The translations under genes were made by a program, and so were the position numbers. DNA of 64,000 bases from Stigonema ocellatum SAG 48.90 = DSM 106950. Its GTDB lineage: Bacteria; Cyanobacteriota; Cyanobacteriia; Cyanobacteriales; Nostocaceae. Positions 1 to 9,216 of the stretch are shown piece by piece. Below the pieces are notes generated by a model. That model did not search any database. It saw only the letters and a program-made list of their open reading frames with translations, and was not told where the DNA came from. The stretch covers positions 1-64,000 of the forward strand of contig JADQBA010000018.1 in assembly GCA_016903675.1 (NCBI GenBank), written 5' to 3'. Each line of letters starts with the position of its first letter. Within the stretch, counting starts at the first letter, position 1.

Positions 1-12
1 GGGGGGAATAAG

Positions 13-31
13 CCCCCCTTTTTAAGGGGGG
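13..31. repeat. C-run/G-run hairpin
   Basis: A perfect 8-bp stem (CCCCCCTT / AAGGGGGG) with a TTT loop lies at the window edge. It is followed by further G-runs. It could be the end of a terminator or of a dispersed repeat; the sequence before it is not visible. Confidence 0.4.
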
Positions 32-160
32 TTGGGGGGATCTTCAGTCTGTGAACACTACTAACTGAACTGTATTGGCTTATATCTTGCACCTCTAAGT
101 AGAAACCACAAATAACCAAACAAGGATTCATAAAATTGACAGTCATTTCAAAACTCCCAA

Positions 161-306
161 AAGTCCTCTTTTAGAGGACTTATGCTATCAGCCTGGGACT
201 TCAAATCCCAGGCTGATGCGGGCTACCTGGCTGGTGCTTGATGTGAAGTAACTCAAAGTCGCGATCAGGGAGAGAGGTCTTCAACAACGCTGACCTCTCT
301 CCCTGA
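161..306 (-). terminator. Three tandem hairpins 3' of the 352-978 gene
   Basis: Three perfect inverted repeats follow one another: 161-181 (9-bp stem, TTT loop), 187-217 (12-bp stem ATCAGCCTGGGA, 7-nt loop) and 265-306 (15-bp stem TCAGGGAGAGAGGTC, 12-nt loop). They sit downstream of the minus-strand gene that ends at 352, so at least the proximal hairpin (265-306) could end its transcript. No long T-run follows on the minus strand, so they could instead be palindromic repeat elements. The rest of 1-351 holds no gene that I can see. Confidence 0.5.
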
Positions 307-351
307 CCCAATTCAACAGAACTCCGCGCCTCCTAACTCCTAACTCCTTTC

Positions 352-978
352 TCAATCATCTATCGGTGCTTTAGTAATACCAGTGTCAAGGGCTGCTTGC
401 AAGGTATCGGGGATAAACCAGTTTGTCTGGTCTCCTGCTGGGAAAACTTTAGCAGGTGGAACATTGAACTCAATTTCAGAGGTGACCGGATTGGTCTTAG
501 CAATTAGCCGAGTTCCATCCACAATCTTATAAGCTACAGCACCCCTAGATTGTTGTCCATCAACAGGATCTATACCTGCAACTTTCACATCACTTGGTAA
601 GTAAACACCGTCACAATCCCATTCATCGTCAGTTTCCTGACCACTTGGTAGTAAATAAAGGGCATTGTCGCTGGTGGAGTAGGATTTTTTGGGTTTCTGA
701 CCGTAGACCAATATTGCTGTCCCAGTTTCATTACGGCACTGACCCAAGTTTTCTCCTGTTTCCAAGATGTATTTCTGAAACTTTAAATCAGCAATTTTTT
801 CCACATTCTCTACTGTAGCGCCTTCAGTTTCTTTTTGCTTCAAGATAGTATCCAGAGCTTGAGTCACCTCAATGTAGTCAGGACTTTCAGTCAATTTCTT
901 GTCTGCCCATGAGGGTTGGGCAACCATCAAATTAACCAGAAAAAGCAAGACAACTACAGCGATTTTGAAGATTTTCAT
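352..978 (-). CDS. Secreted hypothetical protein
   Basis: A 208-residue protein of unknown function. I chose the ATG at 978 rather than the upstream in-frame start at 1005, because AAGGAG lies 7 nt before it. The N-terminus (MKIFKIAVVVLLFLVNLMVA, then QPSWADK) is a classic signal peptide, so the product is probably exported to the periplasm or thylakoid lumen. The mature part is acidic, contains two cysteines (in GQC and DCDG) that could form a disulfide, and ends in PIDD. I recognise no enzyme motif. It is a monocistronic minus-strand gene, 199 bp downstream of the CadD-like gene on the same strand. Confidence 0.75.
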   Translation of the reverse strand: MKIFKIAVVVLLFLVNLMVAQPSWADKKLTESPDYIEVTQALDTILKQKETEGATVENVEKIADLKFQKYILETGENLGQCRNETGTAILVYGQKPKKSYSTSDNALYLLPSGQETDDEWDCDGVYLPSDVKVAGIDPVDGQQSRGAVAYKIVDGTRLIAKTNPVTSEIEFNVPPAKVFPAGDQTNWFIPDTLQAALDTGITKAPIDD

Positions 979-1177
979 GAGTTTTCTCCTTTGTGGGGAT
1001 GACAAAAATTTCCTATTGAACTAACGGGTCTAACCTTCGATATAAATACGAGGAAGACCAATGGTTGTGTTAAAAGTCCGCCTAATTGCCCATAATAAAA
1101 AACATCTTTGGGTCCGCGTGTCTGGTGCATCAGTCCTAATTATAAGTATTCAACGGGACATGATACTTATTCCGTCG

Positions 1178-1891
1178 CTAATTCTTTTCGCCTTCGGGCA
1201 TTCGAGAAATGTTCTTAATTTGAGTCAACAGACAAAAACCGCTGATAATTAAAGTAAGTACAGCTAAACCGGGATTTTCTAAAGTGTGACTTTCCGTGAG
1301 AATCAAAACACCCAACCCAATCAGGACAAAGGGAACGAGTTGATTACCATAGCGGGTTAAGACATCAGTCACCACAGGAGTGCGAGCTAACAGGTAAGCA
1401 GCATAACACCAAACTCCTACCATTGAGAAGAACACTCCAAGAATTACCAGAAGGCTTTCCCACGTACTGCTGGCAAACAACGGTGTATAAATAGCGATGT
1501 TGTCACTCCCATTTGCAATTGTTACAACAGCCACACTGTAGGTTTGGGGAGACAGAAAGCTGCTAAACCAAGGGTTAACAGACTGTTCTTTTTCCGCCTC
1601 CGCTTCAGTATCATCCATATCTTGGTTCAGCCAGCTATTGATCCCAATCATCATCGGGGCAATACCAAGCAATCCAATCCAAGGTTGCGGTAGGATGAGG
1701 CTGCTACAGAAACCAAGTAAGCTAGCAAAAACCAAGGTACTGAAACCAAGGTACTGACCCACAACGATGTGACGACCACGGAACACTGCGTTCACCTGGG
1801 AGAAAAACAGCGACAGAATTACGATGTCGTCAAGGTTGGTAGCAGCGAAAGCTGTTAACCCAGTGGGAATGACAGTAGATAATCCGCTCAT
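1178..1891 (-). CDS. CadD-like cadmium resistance/exporter family membrane protein
   Basis: A polytopic membrane protein of the cadmium-resistance transporter (CadD, LysE-superfamily) type. The diagnostic TNLDDIVILSLFFSQ near the N-terminus, GQYLGF, SPQTYSVAVVTIANGSDNIA and VLTRYGNQLVPFVLIG in the C-terminal half form the usual two-half, about six-helix layout, with conserved acidic pairs inside the membrane. ATG at 1891 starts MSGLSTVIPTG. A TTG start at 1936 would overlap the end of the preceding permease gene by 17 bp and adds a lysine-rich leader, so I prefer 1891. It lies 28 bp downstream of the permease and is probably co-transcribed with it. The ion is not proven; cadmium, another divalent metal or a small solute are possible. 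A paralogue lies at 6664-7347. Confidence 0.8.
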   Translation of the reverse strand: MSGLSTVIPTGLTAFAATNLDDIVILSLFFSQVNAVFRGRHIVVGQYLGFSTLVFASLLGFCSSLILPQPWIGLLGIAPMMIGINSWLNQDMDDTEAEAEKEQSVNPWFSSFLSPQTYSVAVVTIANGSDNIAIYTPLFASSTWESLLVILGVFFSMVGVWCYAAYLLARTPVVTDVLTRYGNQLVPFVLIGLGVLILTESHTLENPGLAVLTLIISGFCLLTQIKNISRMPEGEKN

Positions 1892-1919
1892 TTGTTTGTT
1901 CTTAATTTTTTTGCTGGCA

Positions 1920-3497
1920 TTAAAGTTCGTCTTCAACCGATGACGAAACTACCACTGGTTGAGAGGTTGTAAATCTGTCGTGAATGTCATCAATTCCCTG
2001 TTGCATCGACCCTACAATTCCTGGAGAACGACGTCTTTGCCAGAAAAACCATCCACAGGTAACAACTAAGTAAAGTAAGAATAGGTAGGGAAAGGTATTG
2101 TAAGGAGCGTCTGGTACTGGGAATATGGTGCTACCGGGAATTCCCACACTACCCAACACTGGAATAATCATGAATGCGACTGCCAGAAGGGCAAACACTA
2201 CATCTTGGCCACGGAGTTTTCTGATTCTGTAAAGGTAAAGCGGTGCTGCGATGGAAATTAGGATGTAAACCGTTAAAAATCCAAAGCTAGAGATTGCCCC
2301 CAAATAGCCCATACTATCGAACAATTTGATGTGAAAGAACGACATCACCGCTGGGACAAAAAATGTCATCAGTGAACACATCGTGATCGCAATGTATGGT
2401 GTTTTATTCGATGAATGTGCGTCACCTAACTTGGAATGAAACAAACCATGACGTGCCATGGTGAAGAACACTCTCGCCGCCGGATTGATAGAGCCAAGGA
2501 CGCAAGCAAAGAAGCTAAATAGGGCACCAAAGGCAACCAACTCTCCCAGAAATCCTAATCCTATCTGTTGTGAGAGGTAACCCAGTGGCTCCTCTGTTTT
2601 AGCGATTGATACGCCTGTACCGCTAAAACCCAGTACCTCAATATAAGTTGTGGCAATGAAGAATAAACCAGCTAAAATCGCACTGCCCATGACTGCTCTG
2701 GGAATTGTCCGCAATGGGCGTTTTGCTTCATCACCCAAAGTCGTGGCACTTTCAAAGCCAGAGAAGCCAAACATCACCAGCACAAGTCCCATGGCTACCT
2801 TACCAGGAGTTGTACCCTGTAGCGTCAGTTGTGACATATCCAGTGCAAAACCCTTGTGTGCCCAAATTATGATACACAAGATTGAGATAAAAAGAATCGA
2901 AGCTCCCTCCAGCCACAGCATCGCCATGGCTGAGAGTTGGATATCTTTATAAGCTGCATACCAGGCAACCCCTGCACCTAAAGCTAACAGCGTGATACTC
3001 GATGGATGAATGCCCAAATGACCAATCAATATACCACTGAAGTTGGCAAAACCACATAGCACTGACATCCCAGTAAACAAATACGCCAGAACTAAACTCC
3101 AGCCACAAATCACACCTGCTGTTGGACCAAGACCTTTGACGATGTACGAGTACAGCGAACCAGGAGAAGCAGAACGGCTGGCAAACTGGTTGATGTTAAT
3201 ACTGACAAAAACCAGCCCAACTAAGCCGATTAAGAAGCTCAACCAAGTACCGTTTCCTGAAAGGGCAACGATTAAGCCAATGTTAGATGCGGGTATTGTT
3301 GTAGGTGCAATGACGGCAAACGATTGTGCTAGGACTTCTCCAAATGAAAGGCAGTTCGCCTTTAAGCCGTTTTTACTCTGTGTACTCTGTGTACTCTGCA
3401 TAAGTCGAATTTCTTTGGTCATGAGCAAATTCCCCAGGGCGTGGATGTTCAATTCGGTGCTGTTCGCCCAAATTGAACTGGTAAACTTTGCCTTCAC
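1920..3497 (-). CDS. APC-family amino acid permease
   Basis: A 525-residue multi-helix transporter of the amino acid-polyamine-organocation superfamily. Typical features are SFGEVLAQSFAVIAPTTIPAS in helix 1, SRSASPGSLYSYI in helix 2/3, VMFGFSGFESATTLGDEAKRP (the consensus G-F-E-x-A with E-A motif) and AARVFFTMARHGLF after the middle of the protein. About 12 hydrophobic segments are visible. GTG at 3497 has AAGGA 5 nt upstream; ATG at 3422 (MTKEIRL) is an alternative and removes a polar leader. The substrate cannot be read from the sequence. It faces a divergent LysR gene across 418 bp, the usual layout for a LysR-controlled target, and is followed by the CadD-like gene. Confidence 0.85.
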   Translation of the reverse strand: MKAKFTSSIWANSTELNIHALGNLLMTKEIRLMQSTQSTQSKNGLKANCLSFGEVLAQSFAVIAPTTIPASNIGLIVALSGNGTWLSFLIGLVGLVFVSININQFASRSASPGSLYSYIVKGLGPTAGVICGWSLVLAYLFTGMSVLCGFANFSGILIGHLGIHPSSITLLALGAGVAWYAAYKDIQLSAMAMLWLEGASILFISILCIIIWAHKGFALDMSQLTLQGTTPGKVAMGLVLVMFGFSGFESATTLGDEAKRPLRTIPRAVMGSAILAGLFFIATTYIEVLGFSGTGVSIAKTEEPLGYLSQQIGLGFLGELVAFGALFSFFACVLGSINPAARVFFTMARHGLFHSKLGDAHSSNKTPYIAITMCSLMTFFVPAVMSFFHIKLFDSMGYLGAISSFGFLTVYILISIAAPLYLYRIRKLRGQDVVFALLAVAFMIIPVLGSVGIPGSTIFPVPDAPYNTFPYLFLLYLVVTCGWFFWQRRRSPGIVGSMQQGIDDIHDRFTTSQPVVVSSSVEDEL

Positions 3498-3915
3498 AAG
3501 GATCCTTTACTAAAGGCACAAATTCACTGTATGTCTCCTCACCGATACAATCAAATACTCTTTTTTGTCAAAATCATAGATTCAAGTTATCATTCCTGGG
3601 TTGTGTTGTATTTTATGATACCCTTATTAAGATGTGAACGTGGTAAAATAAATCTTAATTTTGTTGTCTATTCGCAAAAAAACAATATTTTTAAGGGTTT
3701 TAAGGGTTTTTACAGTAGATGCTCAATTAGTAATATTTATTACATTAAAATTTAACATGGATACAATTAAGAAATAATCACTGGTAAAATATTCTGGTTA
3801 GAATAAAAATAATAAAATATAAGTACTGCTTGTTGGTAAAAATACAGTAGAATAAAAAGGATTTATTATTCCAAATATGTAACATAATCGCCTACTTTAG
3901 TGGTAAAGAGCCAAA
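3498..3915. promoter_or_regulatory. Divergent promoter region between permease and LysR gene
   Basis: A very AT-rich 418-bp gap between two divergent genes. LysR regulators usually bind such regions at T-N11-A boxes; I could not assign one with confidence. The short open frame at 3531-3755 has no ribosome binding site or recognisable product, so I treat this stretch as non-coding regulatory DNA. Confidence 0.45.
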
Positions 3916-4839
3916 ATGACGTTTGAGCAGTTGCGAATTTTTATGGCAGTTGCCAAACTCCTACACTTCACCCGTGCTGCTGAAGAGCTTAGTATGACCC
4001 AACCTGCGGTTAGTGCAGCGATCCAAAGCCTAGAAGCAGAATACGGTGTGAAACTGTTCCATAGAGCAGGTCGCAACACCCAAATTACTGATGCTGGCAA
4101 GTTGCTACAGACGGAAGCGCAGAAAATTCTTGAACAAGTTGCCCTAACCGAGCGGAGCTTGCGAGAATTGAACAATCTGCAACAAGGTGAGTTAAAGCTG
4201 GGATCAAGTTTCACCGTTGGTAATTACTGGCTACCTGATAAGATTGCCCAGTTCAAACGCCAGTATCCTGGGATTGTAATCAACTGTACACTGGGCAATG
4301 CAGAAGAAATTAGCGAGGGGACAGCAATCGGACTGTTTGATTTAGGTTTAGTGACAGGAGAAATTAAAGCCTCTCTCCAGAACTGTCTCAAGCAAGAGGT
4401 TGTGGGGAGCGATCGCCTAAAAATTGTTGTTGGCAAATCTCATTATTGGTATGACAAGACAGACATTTCTCCTGCGGAACTCCTTACCACCACTTGGGTC
4501 ATGCGAGAGTCTGGTTCAGGAGCACAACAAACCTTTGAGCAAGCCCTACAAAGTTGGGGAATAGAACCCGCTGAATTAAATGTTGCTCTAGTCTTAAACA
4601 GCAGCGAGATGTTGAAGGCTGTGGTTGAAAGCGGTGTTTATGCAGCTGCAATCCCGGAATTGATGGTACGAAAAGAACTCAAGCTGTCCACACTTCGTGC
4701 AGTTCAGGTCATAGATAGAGAAAAAGGCTCACCTAAAAAGCTAGAAATTTTTCAACCTGTTTGGAAGTTGAAACACTTGCAGCGTTTTCAGACTCGAGTT
4801 GCCAGCGCTTTTGAACTGATATTAAATTATGAATTATGA
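3916..4839 (+). CDS. LysR-family transcriptional regulator
   Basis: A 307-residue LysR-type regulator. Residues 1-60 form the winged helix-turn-helix (MTFEQLRIFMAVAKLLHFTR, AAEELSMTQPAVSAAIQSLE, then RAGRNTQITDAG). Residues 90-300 form the effector-binding domain (GSSFTVGNYWLPDKIAQFKR, NCTLGNAEE, GLFDLGLVTGE). It is divergent to the APC permease/CadD-like pair, which are its most likely targets, and its effector is unknown. It ends in a short AATTATG tandem repeat (4837-4860), and the convergent MntP-like gene begins 22 bp later. Confidence 0.9.
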   Translation: MTFEQLRIFMAVAKLLHFTRAAEELSMTQPAVSAAIQSLEAEYGVKLFHRAGRNTQITDAGKLLQTEAQKILEQVALTERSLRELNNLQQGELKLGSSFTVGNYWLPDKIAQFKRQYPGIVINCTLGNAEEISEGTAIGLFDLGLVTGEIKASLQNCLKQEVVGSDRLKIVVGKSHYWYDKTDISPAELLTTTWVMRESGSGAQQTFEQALQSWGIEPAELNVALVLNSSEMLKAVVESGVYAAAIPELMVRKELKLSTLRAVQVIDREKGSPKKLEIFQPVWKLKHLQRFQTRVASAFELILNYEL

Positions 4840-4860
4840 ATTATGAATTATGAATTCTGG
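4837..4860. repeat. AATTATG heptamer tandem repeat
   Basis: Just over three copies of the 7-bp unit AATTATG lie between convergent genes. This is one of many heptameric short tandem repeats in the window, typical of filamentous cyanobacteria. Confidence 0.8.
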
Positions 4861-4861
4861 G

Positions 4862-5425
4862 TTATAGTATGCCGAAACCTATAGCCAAGCCTACAAGGAT
4901 AAGGATAACACCTCCAATAAGTTCACTCCACCTTTCAAACTTTTCACCAAGACGCTGGCCTAACTCTAAACCTATGAGTGACATAGTAATGCTTACAAAT
5001 GCTATTACTCCGGCAGCCAAAATAATTGAAACATGGTAGAGGCTCAAAGCAAAGCCTACCACTAGATTGTCAATACTAAGCGCAAAACCCGCAATGAGTA
5101 ACTGCCTAAAGTTTTGTCGTCTTGGCTGAAGGGAGCTTGTTGTCACACTAGAATAACTCTTAATTGACTGCCACGTAGTGTAAGCTCCAGTCAGGATGAG
5201 TAATCCTCCTCCTATATAATTCCCAGCGTCTCCAATAAAAGTAGCAACCTTTTGACCAATTAAAAGCCCGACGATTGGCATACCCGCTTCAAAAAGACCA
5301 AAAGCCACTGCTGTCTTAATCCGTGTCTTATGATCAACACCGCTCATACCAATAGCAATAGCAGCAGCAAAGTTACTTAAGCCCAGTGAGACGCTCACAA
5401 GTAAGATATTTCCTAAGTCAGACAT
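4862..5425 (-). CDS. MntP/YtaF-like divalent cation (manganese) exporter family protein
   Basis: A 187-residue membrane protein made of two homologous three-helix halves, as in the MntP (DUF204) family. The first half has GLSNFAAAIAIGMSGVDHKTR and the second FALSIDNLVVGFALSLYH; each normally carries an aspartate or asparagine lining the ion path. In the first half the usual SxDxxAV is SNFAAAI, so the first aspartate is absent. Substrate identity is therefore uncertain. It is monocistronic and convergent with the LysR gene. Together with two CadD-like proteins and a TauE permease, it makes this 8-kb block rich in LysE-type exporters. Confidence 0.75.
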   Translation of the reverse strand: MSDLGNILLVSVSLGLSNFAAAIAIGMSGVDHKTRIKTAVAFGLFEAGMPIVGLLIGQKVATFIGDAGNYIGGGLLILTGAYTTWQSIKSYSSVTTSSLQPRRQNFRQLLIAGFALSIDNLVVGFALSLYHVSIILAAGVIAFVSITMSLIGLELGQRLGEKFERWSELIGGVILILVGLAIGFGIL

Positions 5426-5587
5426 GGTTTTAGATGATAAACTCTAAATTATAACAATTTTTATATTTTTTTTTAATCAATTTAATTTATGACTTTAAAT
5501 CAAAATAGTATTTGATATTATCCATGAACTTACCTAAAGTGAACATTAAGCACTTTATTTCAGTCTGACTTGCGGTAAGAGGAACTC

Positions 5588-6157
5588 ATGAATAAGCTAA
5601 ATTCAAAAAAATTAACACACTGGATCGTAACTAGCGTATTTGTAGCACTTGTAGCATTATTTTCTCTGCTTGACCAGCCTAGCGCGACAGCTCAACAAAC
5701 ACCATCCATACCCACGCAATCTACACCAGAACCCGTTGTCTCAAACACGACATACTCAACGTTTTCTGTATCCGAAAATGTTAAACATTTACTACAAACT
5801 AACGAATGTGTTGGGTGTAACTTGACTGGGGCACACCTAAAGGGGGCAAACCTGCAAACAGCAAATTTGGAGGGTGCGAACTTGCAAGATGCAGACCTAG
5901 AGAGGGCTAACTTACAGGGAACAAACCTGCAAGCGACAAACTTACAGGGAGCAGATCTGGGCAAGGCAAACATAGCGGGAGCTAACCTGCATGGAGCTAA
6001 TCTATTTGATGCAGACCTAGAGAAGGCAAACCTACAAGCAGCAAATTTGCAAGGGGCAAACCTACAGAAGGCAGACTTGGAGAAGACAAATCTAACAAAT
6101 GCGAATATAGAGGGGGCAAACGTACAGGGTACTGATTTAGAAGACGCAATCAGGTGA
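5588..6157 (+). CDS. Exported pentapeptide-repeat protein
   Basis: A 189-residue protein with an N-terminal signal peptide (hydrophobic stretch at about residues 13-28, cleavage near SATAQ). From about residue 72 it has a pentapeptide-repeat domain of A-(N/D)-L-x-x units, about 20 repeats, that should fold as a right-handed quadrilateral beta-helix. The linker NECVGCNLTGAHLKG is the usual cyanobacterial start of such a domain. An RBS (AGAGGA) precedes the ATG. The target compartment would be periplasm or thylakoid lumen; a molecular function is not known for this class. It stands alone between the MntP-like gene and a MITE-rich gap. Confidence 0.85.
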   Translation: MNKLNSKKLTHWIVTSVFVALVALFSLLDQPSATAQQTPSIPTQSTPEPVVSNTTYSTFSVSENVKHLLQTNECVGCNLTGAHLKGANLQTANLEGANLQDADLERANLQGTNLQATNLQGADLGKANIAGANLHGANLFDADLEKANLQAANLQGANLQKADLEKTNLTNANIEGANVQGTDLEDAIR

Positions 6158-6236
6158 ATTATGAATTATGAAACTCATTCGGTGAAAGTTCTAGTCGGCG
6201 GTATGCCGACTTCAGCTATTAGCCGTGCGTAATTTA

Positions 6237-6465
6237 TAGGACTTACGCGCTTTACAAATTTATTATCATGTGCTTAGCAAGATTGTGAAGAGAAAAGTCT
6301 TGTCCTGCCTCGTTCTTGGGCTGCTGCCTGGGAATGCGATCGCTCTTGGGCTGCTGCCTACCGGTTTGACGGGAGGCAGCAGCCCTCCCATACGAGCATT
6401 ACAAGCCTAGGCTTGTAACGAGAGGTAATCCACAGTTAGTTATGTCTGTCAATGCGTAAGTCCTA
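6237..6465. mobile_element. MITE-like element with TAGGACTTACGC ends
   Basis: A 229-bp non-coding element bounded by inverted TAGGACTTACGC / GCGTAAGTCCTA. Inside it is a long imperfect stem (CTGCCTCGTTCTTGGGCTGC and its partners, GGGAGGCAGCAGCC). Related sequences lie at 35515-35679 and at 36449-36500, and another element with the same ends occurs at 25527-25662. No open frame; presumably mobilised in trans. Confidence 0.65.
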
Positions 6466-6494
6466 ATTTATTCCTAGGCGTGTAGGTTGCTGCT

Positions 6495-6609
6495 TTATAC
6501 CAATTCTCTAAAATCTGGCAACAGATTCAGACCCGAAAACAAGTAATGAAACCTCAATTCATTAATTACGAATTACGAATTACGAATTACGAATTACGAA
6601 TTGGTATTA
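6495..6609. mobile_element. MITE-like element with TTATACCAATTC ends
   Basis: Inverted ends TTATACCAATTC / GAATTGGTATTA enclose about 115 bp, including an AATTACG heptamer tract (about 6562-6602). The ends match those of the element at 17094-17202. Non-coding. Confidence 0.5.
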
Positions 6610-6663
6610 CTCTTATTCTGACGAATATATTCTTACATAAAACTATCCTTAATAATTCAGAAT

Positions 6664-7347
6664 TCATAATTCATTGTTTTTTCTTACTAGAACTATCAAG
6701 CATAGACAACTTGCTACGAGCTTTATTGGACTCAACGCTCCACTTTTCAAGACGATAAAAGTACCCAATCCTATCAAAATAAAAGGCACGAGATGATTGC
6801 CGTAGCGAGTCAGGACATCAGTTATGGCTCTTTGGTGAGTTAGTTTGTATGCTGTGTAGCACCAAACTCCTATTAATAAAAAGAAGACGACTATAATTAT
6901 TAAAAAGCTCCCTAAGTCGCTATTGGCAAATAATGGCACGTAGACGCTAATGTTATCGCTACCATTAGCAACAGTGACAACGGCCACACTATAAGTTTGG
7001 GGAGAAAGAAAACTAGCGATGGTTGATTTATCAAATTGCTCTGTTTCTTCCTTGACTTGCTTTGATAAGTCTTCTTGCTGATTAACTAAGCTGCTGATGC
7101 CTATAGCGATTGGGAGCAACCCAAGCAATCCAATCCAATGCTGTGGTACGATTAGCCCCCCAAATAAACCAGGAAGGCTAATCATGACTAGTACTGCAAA
7201 ACCTATATACTGACCTGCAACAATGTGTCTAGGAGTGAAGGTAGCATTTATCTGAGAAAAAAATAGCAACAGGATGACTATATCATCGATGTTAGTGACG
7301 CTAAAGGCAACTATCCCTGTGCTTATTCCAGTTACGAACCAGTTCAT
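6664..7347 (-). CDS. CadD-like exporter family membrane protein (paralogue)
   Basis: A 227-residue paralogue of the 1178-1891 product. It shares TNIDDIVILLLFFSQINATF, RHIVAGQYIGF, QHWIGLLGLLPIAIGISSL, SPQTYSVAVVTVANGSDNI and VLTRYGNHLVPFILIGLG, which fits the cadmium-resistance transporter family with about six helices in two halves joined by a charged loop (KQVKEETEQFDKS). The N-terminus MNWFVTGISTG starts directly in the first helix. It is alone on the minus strand, followed 181 bp upstream by the TauE/SafE gene in the same direction. Ion specificity is unknown. Confidence 0.8.
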   Translation of the reverse strand: MNWFVTGISTGIVAFSVTNIDDIVILLLFFSQINATFTPRHIVAGQYIGFAVLVMISLPGLFGGLIVPQHWIGLLGLLPIAIGISSLVNQQEDLSKQVKEETEQFDKSTIASFLSPQTYSVAVVTVANGSDNISVYVPLFANSDLGSFLIIIVVFFLLIGVWCYTAYKLTHQRAITDVLTRYGNHLVPFILIGLGTFIVLKSGALSPIKLVASCLCLIVLVRKNNEL

Positions 7348-7528
7348 TCCTGTATAGCAATCCTAAATGAGTTACAAACACCACGCCCCAAAGGGTTCGT
7401 CAAAAGTCAAAAGTGTTTTAAGTTTTGACTTTTGACTTTTGACTTTTGAATTTCCGCGCAGCGGCTTGTCCCCCTTGTAAAGTAGAAAATTTAGCTATGA
7501 TCTATATAGATTTTTGAGCCTCAATCTG

Positions 7529-8326
7529 CTACACCGAGTATACCAGCTTGCTACTTACCATAAGTAAGATTGTATAAATGATAAACCGAAGTGGGCGTTG
7601 AGGAGCTATCTGGCAGAGTTTGGCACCTATCAACACTCCAGGAACAGAGCCTAACCAGATTGGAAATACAAGACTCCAATCAACTGTTCCAAGAGCAAGG
7701 TGTCCAAAGGAGGTAAAAGTTAATAAAATTGCTGCTTGTGAAATATCTGTACCGACTAATTTATGACTATCTAAACGGAAAAAGGCAATCAGCACCAATG
7801 CGAACATCGAACCAGAGGACACACTCGTTAAACCTACTAAACAGCCTAAAAATGCTCCCAAACTCATTGCTAGAAACTGACCCACTTTGGTCTCTAAGTC
7901 TAACTTTGGTAGTTCGGGTAACTTCAACTCGGGGAAAAAAGTCAACAGCATCAACTGTGTGAGCGCCAACAATGTGGCGAACAGAATCATTATCCCAATC
8001 ATGTTGAGCAAGATGTGATTCAGGTTATGTTCTCCACTTTGTTTGATGAGGTACAGAATTGCTACCCCAAACAATGAGCCAGGAACACTCCCCAATGCCA
8101 GCCATTGAACCACTTTTATGTCAAGGGTTTTCTGTTTCCAATGTTGCAAGCTACCAACAAACTTCATCAATGTCGCAGCGACAACGTCAGAACTCACCGC
8201 ATAAGCAGGCGGAACTTGAAAAACAAAAATCAACATTGGCGTAATCAGCGACGCGCCGCCAATCCCCGTTAAACCAACGAGGATGCCAACAAAGAAGCTG
8301 AAGAGTGGTAGTAATGAATGGTCCAT
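7529..8326 (-). CDS. TauE/SafE-family sulfite/organosulfonate exporter-like permease
   Basis: A 265-residue membrane protein of the TauE/SafE (DUF81) family. The first helix carries the hallmark GILVGLTGIGGASLITPMLI, followed by PPAYAVSSDVVAATLMKFVGS. The second half repeats the pattern with GALVGLTSVSSGSMFALVLI-like residues (here FLGCLVGLTSVSSGSM) and KLVGTDISQAAILLTFTSFGH. About eight helices. The family moves sulfite, sulfonates or related anions; the substrate here is not determinable. It lies tail-on to the PAP2 gene with a shared 131-bp divergent upstream region. Confidence 0.85.
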   Translation of the reverse strand: MDHSLLPLFSFFVGILVGLTGIGGASLITPMLIFVFQVPPAYAVSSDVVAATLMKFVGSLQHWKQKTLDIKVVQWLALGSVPGSLFGVAILYLIKQSGEHNLNHILLNMIGIMILFATLLALTQLMLLTFFPELKLPELPKLDLETKVGQFLAMSLGAFLGCLVGLTSVSSGSMFALVLIAFFRLDSHKLVGTDISQAAILLTFTSFGHLALGTVDWSLVFPIWLGSVPGVLIGAKLCQIAPQRPLRFIIYTILLMVSSKLVYSV

Positions 8327-8457
8327 GATGCTCTCCTGATACAGGGTTTTATGCTGCTCGAGCTTCTAACTGTGGAAGTTAGTTAGTAGATTTATCTCTA
8401 TGATAACCACAACAATCCGATAAGATTACCGTTGTTTCTCCAAAAAGGCTGTTGGGA

Positions 8458-9216
8458 ATGTTTCAAACTGATGTGGGTAAGCTTTTTCAGTCTTTTATAA
8501 ATTTTTTCCGGCAACTGCTCGTTGCCAATGGGCGTTCTCTGCTGCTATTGTTGATAGGAGTCTATTTGCCTCTGCAAATCTTTGGATTGCTAGCATTGCA
8601 GCTACGGCAAAATGAAGGTGGCTTTCCATGGGATTTGCCAATATTATTAGCAATTCATAAAACATCACAGGCAAATCTGGATGTTTTTGCAGGGACACTG
8701 ACTAAGTTTGGGTCATCTCGAGTTGTGTTGCCCATAGTTGGTGTCATTGGATTGGTATTTTTGAGTACACGAAGGTGGCGATCGCTAACCTATTTGCTCA
8801 CCACGGTGCTAGGAAGCAATATTATCAACCGTACAGTTAAGGAATTAATGCATCGAATACGCCCCCATCTGTGGGATTCACCTTTTCCGGAATTGGATTA
8901 TGCATTTCCTAGTGGTCATGCAATGACCAGCATGGCACTCGTTGCGGCTGTGATAATTTTGACTTGGGGTAGTGCTTGGCGCTGGTTGATTCTCATGTTG
9001 GGGAGTTTGTTCGTATTAGCTATTGCCTGGACACGACTTTACTTGGGGGTTCACTTTCCCAGTGATATTCTAGCTGGCTGGATGGTTTCAATAGCCTGGG
9101 CTATTGGCGTGAGTCTGATCCTCAAACCGCAGTTGACTCAAGCCAGCGTTGAAAATGTTGCTCAGCCCGTCAATGAAACTACATTACGTCCTGAAGAAAC
9201 TCAACATAATTCATAA
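8458..9216 (+). CDS. PAP2-family membrane phosphatase
   Basis: A 252-residue integral membrane phosphatase of the PAP2/lipid phosphate phosphatase family. All three signature motifs are present: KELMHRIRP (motif 1), PSGHAMTS (motif 2) and TRLYLGVHFPSD (motif 3, usual SRxxxxxHxxxD with Thr for Ser). These place the active-site histidines on the periplasmic face between about six helices. Likely substrates are undecaprenyl pyrophosphate or phosphatidic acid-type lipids. I use the ATG at 8458; the TTG two codons upstream is less likely. It ends in an AATTCAT heptamer tract. Confidence 0.88.
   Translation: MFQTDVGKLFQSFINFFRQLLVANGRSLLLLLIGVYLPLQIFGLLALQLRQNEGGFPWDLPILLAIHKTSQANLDVFAGTLTKFGSSRVVLPIVGVIGLVFLSTRRWRSLTYLLTTVLGSNIINRTVKELMHRIRPHLWDSPFPELDYAFPSGHAMTSMALVAAVIILTWGSAWRWLILMLGSLFVLAIAWTRLYLGVHFPSDILAGWMVSIAWAIGVSLILKPQLTQASVENVAQPVNETTLRPEETQHNS

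Noticed and set aside
3531..3755. 74-codon frame in the permease-LysR gap
   Set aside because: Very AT-rich, no ribosome site, no recognisable family; the region fits a divergent promoter better.
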